Part shown: piece by piece, positions 61,448 through 64,000 of the stretch
Position numbering within the stretch: the stretch's first letter is position 1
Layout of the letters: each line of letters begins with the position of its first letter
DNA from: Streptomyces sp. NRRL S-1022
GTDB taxonomy: Bacteria > Actinomycetota > Actinomycetes > Streptomycetales > Streptomycetaceae
Length of the DNA stretch: 64,000 bases
Reading direction: 5' to 3'
NCBI RefSeq assembly: GCF_000720135.1
Contig: NZ_JOIU01000015.1
Location: forward strand, 186,001 to 250,000
Position numbers and translations under genes: made by a program
Notes under the pieces: generated by a model
What the model was told of the DNA's origin: nothing
The model's input: the letters and a program-made list of their open reading frames with translations, nothing else
Databases searched by the model: none

Positions 61448-61465
61448 CCGGCCGGCGCCGGCCGG
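61448..61465. terminator. Palindrome between convergent EPS and GH26-like genes
   Basis: CCGGCCGGCGCCGGCCGG is an 18-nt perfect palindrome in the 76-nt gap between two convergent stops. It has no unpaired loop of its own but could form a hairpin with a GGCGCC apex. It is probably a bidirectional terminator. Confidence 0.5.
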
Positions 61466-61480
61466 ATCCGAAGGGAGTCC

Positions 61481-62827
61481 CTAGTTCTCCGACCACCAGT
61501 CGAAGGGGATGCAGAGCTTCCCGCCGAGCCAGTAGTCGAACCAGTCCTCCAGGTCCGGCTGCGGGCAGTCGGCCGGGGACATCTGGGCCGGCACCGGCTC
61601 GGGTGTCGGCGTGGGTGAGGGTGTCGCGGCCGGCTGCTCGGTGCGCGCGTACAGGGCGGCCCGGTAGATACGCGCGGAAAGGGGATTGGCCGAGCACTGC
61701 CACACGCCGTGCGGACAGTAGTCGGTCAGCGTGTTGTACAGCGGTTCGTGCTCGTCGATCCACGCGAGCATACGCCGCATGTACTCGGTGTTGTCACCGT
61801 TGCGGAACAACCCCCATTCCGGGTAGGAGATGGGCTTGCCGTGGGAACGCGCGAAGTCCACGTGCTGCTGGAGGCCGAAAGGTTCCTTCACCTGCTCGTC
61901 GAACGACATTCCGCTCGGCTGGTCGTAGGAGTCCATGCCGATGATGTCGACCACGTCGTCCCCGGGGTAGCACTCGGTCCACGGCACCGCATCCAGGCCG
62001 CGGCTCGGCGTGAAGTCGAAGCGGAAGCTCTGGCCCGGCACCGAGCGCATGGTGGTGACGATCCGCTTCCAGTACGTCTTCCATGCCTGCGGGTCCGGTG
62101 CGCAGCGATGGGTGTAGGTGGTGCCGTTCATCTCCCAGCCGAGCACGATCACCGTGTCCGGCACCTTCAGCTCCACCAGCCGCTCGGCCAGGGCTCTGAA
62201 GTGGTGGTCGAACGCGCCGGCCGCGGCCTGTCCCAGCAGCAACCTCACCTCGCTGTCGGGCACGTCCTCCTCGTTGCGCTCCTGCATCGGCACGTTCAGG
62301 ACGAGCGTCCGGTCAGCCTGCCGGCGCCGCCAGTCCGCCCACGCGTCCAGGAAGCCGGGCGGACCCTCGATGTCGCTCCAGCGCTCCCCGGGCAGATAGG
62401 TGTGGGCGACCTTGAGTTCGGTGCCGCCGAGCCAGTGGCTCAGATCGGCCATGCGCGCGACTCCGCGGGATCCGGAGTCGAGAAACGCTCCGAAGGGCGG
62501 AAAGCCGCGGCCGGACGGGGAAGGCGTCAGGGTCTGCGACGGTGTCGCGGGCAGCGGGACCGGCGGGACGGCGGCGGTCGGCCGGACCGCCGGAATCGTC
62601 GGGGAGGGTGCAGCCGAAGGGGCCTCGGAGGCTTCCGGTGCCGCTGAGGTCGCCGGGGTGGTGGGGGTCGTCCCGGCGGTCGGGACCGGAGCGTGCGGGG
62701 CGGCGGCCCGCGCCGCCCCCGGGCTCACGGTGAGGCCGGGGCCGATCGCGAGGGCGAGCGCGGCGATGGCCGCCGCTGCGATGACGGCTGACGGCCCGGG
62801 CCGGGCCTTGCGCAGGTGCGGAGCCAT
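61481..62827 (-). CDS. Secreted GH26-like glycoside hydrolase
   Basis: This is a 448-residue protein. The signal peptide (MAPHLRKARPGPSAVIAAAA on) is followed by a Pro/Thr/Ala linker (about 42-108) and a catalytic domain (about 110-395). Within it, GWEMNG (Glu232, probable acid/base) and YPEWG (Glu337, probable nucleophile) fit GH26. A second Pro/Thr linker leads to a roughly 35-residue tail with two cysteines (C and C in ADCPQP and KLCIPFDWW). Position suggests it trims the EPS made next door. ATG 62827 follows GAGAAGGGAG. Confidence 0.83.
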   Translation of the reverse strand: MAPHLRKARPGPSAVIAAAAIAALALAIGPGLTVSPGAARAAAPHAPVPTAGTTPTTPATSAAPEASEAPSAAPSPTIPAVRPTAAVPPVPLPATPSQTLTPSPSGRGFPPFGAFLDSGSRGVARMADLSHWLGGTELKVAHTYLPGERWSDIEGPPGFLDAWADWRRRQADRTLVLNVPMQERNEEDVPDSEVRLLLGQAAAGAFDHHFRALAERLVELKVPDTVIVLGWEMNGTTYTHRCAPDPQAWKTYWKRIVTTMRSVPGQSFRFDFTPSRGLDAVPWTECYPGDDVVDIIGMDSYDQPSGMSFDEQVKEPFGLQQHVDFARSHGKPISYPEWGLFRNGDNTEYMRRMLAWIDEHEPLYNTLTDYCPHGVWQCSANPLSARIYRAALYARTEQPAATPSPTPTPEPVPAQMSPADCPQPDLEDWFDYWLGGKLCIPFDWWSEN

Positions 62828-62977
62828 GCCCGCTCCCTTCTCCACTCGCCGTTCGATGTTCCGGCCGTTGCCGGTTACCGACACTCAGTCACAGGAACAG
62901 GGCGAGCGCCACTGCGCGTACTTCTTTGGAGTCTGCCGGCCCCCGCACGGACGAATGCGGGCGGGAAACGCTGGAAA

Positions 62978-63024
62978 GCCGGCCCCGGACACCGGATCGA
63001 CGGATCGACAGGTTCGGGGCCGGC
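62978..63024 (-). terminator. Hairpin terminator after the third chaplin gene
   Basis: GCCGGCCCCG (62978-62987) pairs perfectly with CGGGGCCGGC (63015-63024) across a 27-nt loop, 37 nt beyond the chaplin stop. Confidence 0.65.
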
Positions 63025-63060
63025 CAGGCTCAGCCGGGGGCTGGTGCGGGGTGCGCGCCG

Positions 63061-63300
63061 CTACTTCTTGATGTCGCCGTTGATGCAGGTGTTGCCGGCC
63101 GCCGGGTTCAGCGCAGCGACGATGTTGATCGTGTTGCCGCAGAGGTTGATCGGAATGTGGATCGGGATCTGGACGACGTTGCCGGACAGCACACCGGGGG
63201 ACCCGACAGCGGCGCCGTCGGCACTGGCGTCGGCGAAGGCGGGTCCGGCAAGGCCCAGGGCCAGGATGGCGCCCGTAACGACAGCAACGCTCTTCTTCAT
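63061..63300 (-). CDS. Short chaplin
   Basis: This is a 79-residue chaplin with a signal peptide (MKKSVAVVTGAILALGLAGP to AFA) and domain SPGVLSGNVVQIPIHIPIN, CGNTINIVAALNPAAGN, ending TCINGDIKK. It has both cysteines, but LLNPAFGN of the other two chaplins reads ALNPAAGN and the tail is basic. It lies between the GH26-like gene and the rodlin. ATG 63300 has AGAAGGGAAC upstream. Confidence 0.87.
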   Translation of the reverse strand: MKKSVAVVTGAILALGLAGPAFADASADGAAVGSPGVLSGNVVQIPIHIPINLCGNTINIVAALNPAAGNTCINGDIKK

Positions 63301-63476
63301 GAATGTTCCCTTCTCTGGGGTCCTGCCCCAATGACGGCCAGAACCGTGTGAGCACGACGTGAACGACCGCGGCACGGAACGAGAGATAGACACATCGAGG
63401 GATCGCGGAACACGGAGAGCGGGACAATCACTCGATCGCTCCGCTTCCTCACACATTCCCCACCCGAATGTCGCGG

Positions 63477-63523
63477 AAAAAAAGCCCGGACGGTCCGCAG
63501 ACGGTGCAGCGGACGGCCCGGGC
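63477..63523 (-). terminator. Intrinsic terminator after the rodlin gene
   Basis: On the minus strand a hairpin of GCCCGGGCCGTCCGC-like stem arms (two mismatches) is followed by seven T residues (AAAAAAA at 63477-63483 on the plus strand). It lies 13 nt past the rodlin stop and is one of the few U-tailed terminators in the window. Confidence 0.8.
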
Positions 63524-63535
63524 CGACAGCTCGGC

Positions 63536-63934
63536 TCAGCTTTCACCGTTGGCCGAAAGGACCGACAGGTCCTCCAGGACATGGGAGAGCCCGCCGTCAC
63601 GCTTGGCGTTCGTGGAATTGTCGGAGCACTGCTGCTGCAGGTGGTCCGAGAGAACCGGGATGTCCTGGACCGTAGCGCCGATGGCCGCGTCGACGGCGAC
63701 GTCGACGTCCTGAACACCCAGGCAGGGCTTGTTGAGCGAGCCCTGTACCAGGGAGAGCTGCGGGCTCATGTTGCCCTTCGTCGCCGAATTGCCGAACGAC
63801 GAGACGGCGCCGTTGCCGTTCGCGACGGTCGGTCCGTCGTCGTTGCCGATGGCAAGCGCCTGCGGCGCGGCCGCCACCGCCATTCCCACGACAGAAGCGG
63901 CGGTCGCGGCGGCGACCATTGCCTTCTTGAGCAC
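63536..63934 (-). CDS. Rodlin
   Basis: This is a 132-residue secreted protein with a signal peptide ([20 protein letters not shown] to ALA). The rodlin features are a mature N-terminus [35 protein letters not shown] and [16 protein letters not shown], with two cysteines. Rodlins organise chaplin fibrils into the paired rodlets on aerial hyphae and spores. GTG 63934 follows GAAAGGAAC. Only one copy is in view; a second often lies beyond. Confidence 0.88.
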   Translation of the reverse strand: MLKKAMVAAATAASVVGMAVAAAPQALAIGNDDGPTVANGNGAVSSFGNSATKGNMSPQLSLVQGSLNKPCLGVQDVDVAVDAAIGATVQDIPVLSDHLQQQCSDNSTNAKRDGGLSHVLEDLSVLSANGES

Positions 63935-64000
63935 TTCGCGTTCCTTTCCTCGTAGCGACGCATGCCCTACGGCCTCATCAACCCGGCCCATCGGGAATGG

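Overview
The window is high-GC actinobacterial chromosome and is almost certainly Streptomyces. It carries chaplins, a rodlin and a melC tyrosinase operon. It also has the sporulation dynamin pair next to a paralogous SSB, a chitosan-oligosaccharide operon, TTA-containing genes, many GTG starts and 4-nt ATGA/GTGA gene overlaps. From memory, gene order resembles the S. coelicolor region between the csn locus and the chaplin/rodlin genes; I could not check this by alignment.

Layout. 1-5.0 kb: the end of a membrane-protein operon, an HNH endonuclease, an MscS channel, a Uma2 nuclease, and a small membrane gene followed by a twice-frameshifted pseudogene. 5.2-12.0 kb: csnR-csnEFGHK, a ROK repressor, ABC importer, GH4 glycosidase and sugar kinase for chitosan oligosaccharides, with a palindromic operator upstream. 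12.0-13.5 kb: an NCS1 permease. 13.7-24.5 kb: a seven-gene phospho-signalling operon of a GlnX-like membrane transducer, GlnH-like binding protein, coiled-coil protein (TTA codon), PknG-like kinase, PP2C phosphatase, VWA protein and FHA protein.

24.5-33.0 kb: methyltransferase, truncated haemoglobin, thioesterase, EttA, small orphan genes, a Pyr_excise-like protein, a decayed HAD gene, a thioester/sortase surface protein and an SSB paralogue. 33.3-37.5 kb: 21-bp tandem repeats and the dynB-dynA dynamin genes. 37.7-39.6 kb: tRNA-Arg(UCU) and a decayed integrated element. 39.8-44.7 kb: an M64-type peptidase with a seven-repeat propeller, a degraded secreted coiled-coil gene, small secreted and membrane proteins, and a hydroxyacid dehydrogenase.

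45-64 kb: a cell-surface island. It holds a chaplin, melC1-melC2, secreted proteins, a second chaplin, a nine-gene exopolysaccharide (Wzx/Wzy-type) operon starting with a TTA-containing glycosyltransferase, a convergent GH26-like hydrolase, a third chaplin and a rodlin. These fit construction of the aerial hyphal coat.

Several loci (4.0-4.5, 30.5-30.9, 38.0-38.7 and 42.4-42.9 kb) show coding signal that hops between frames. They are pseudogenes, or in part possible sequencing indels.
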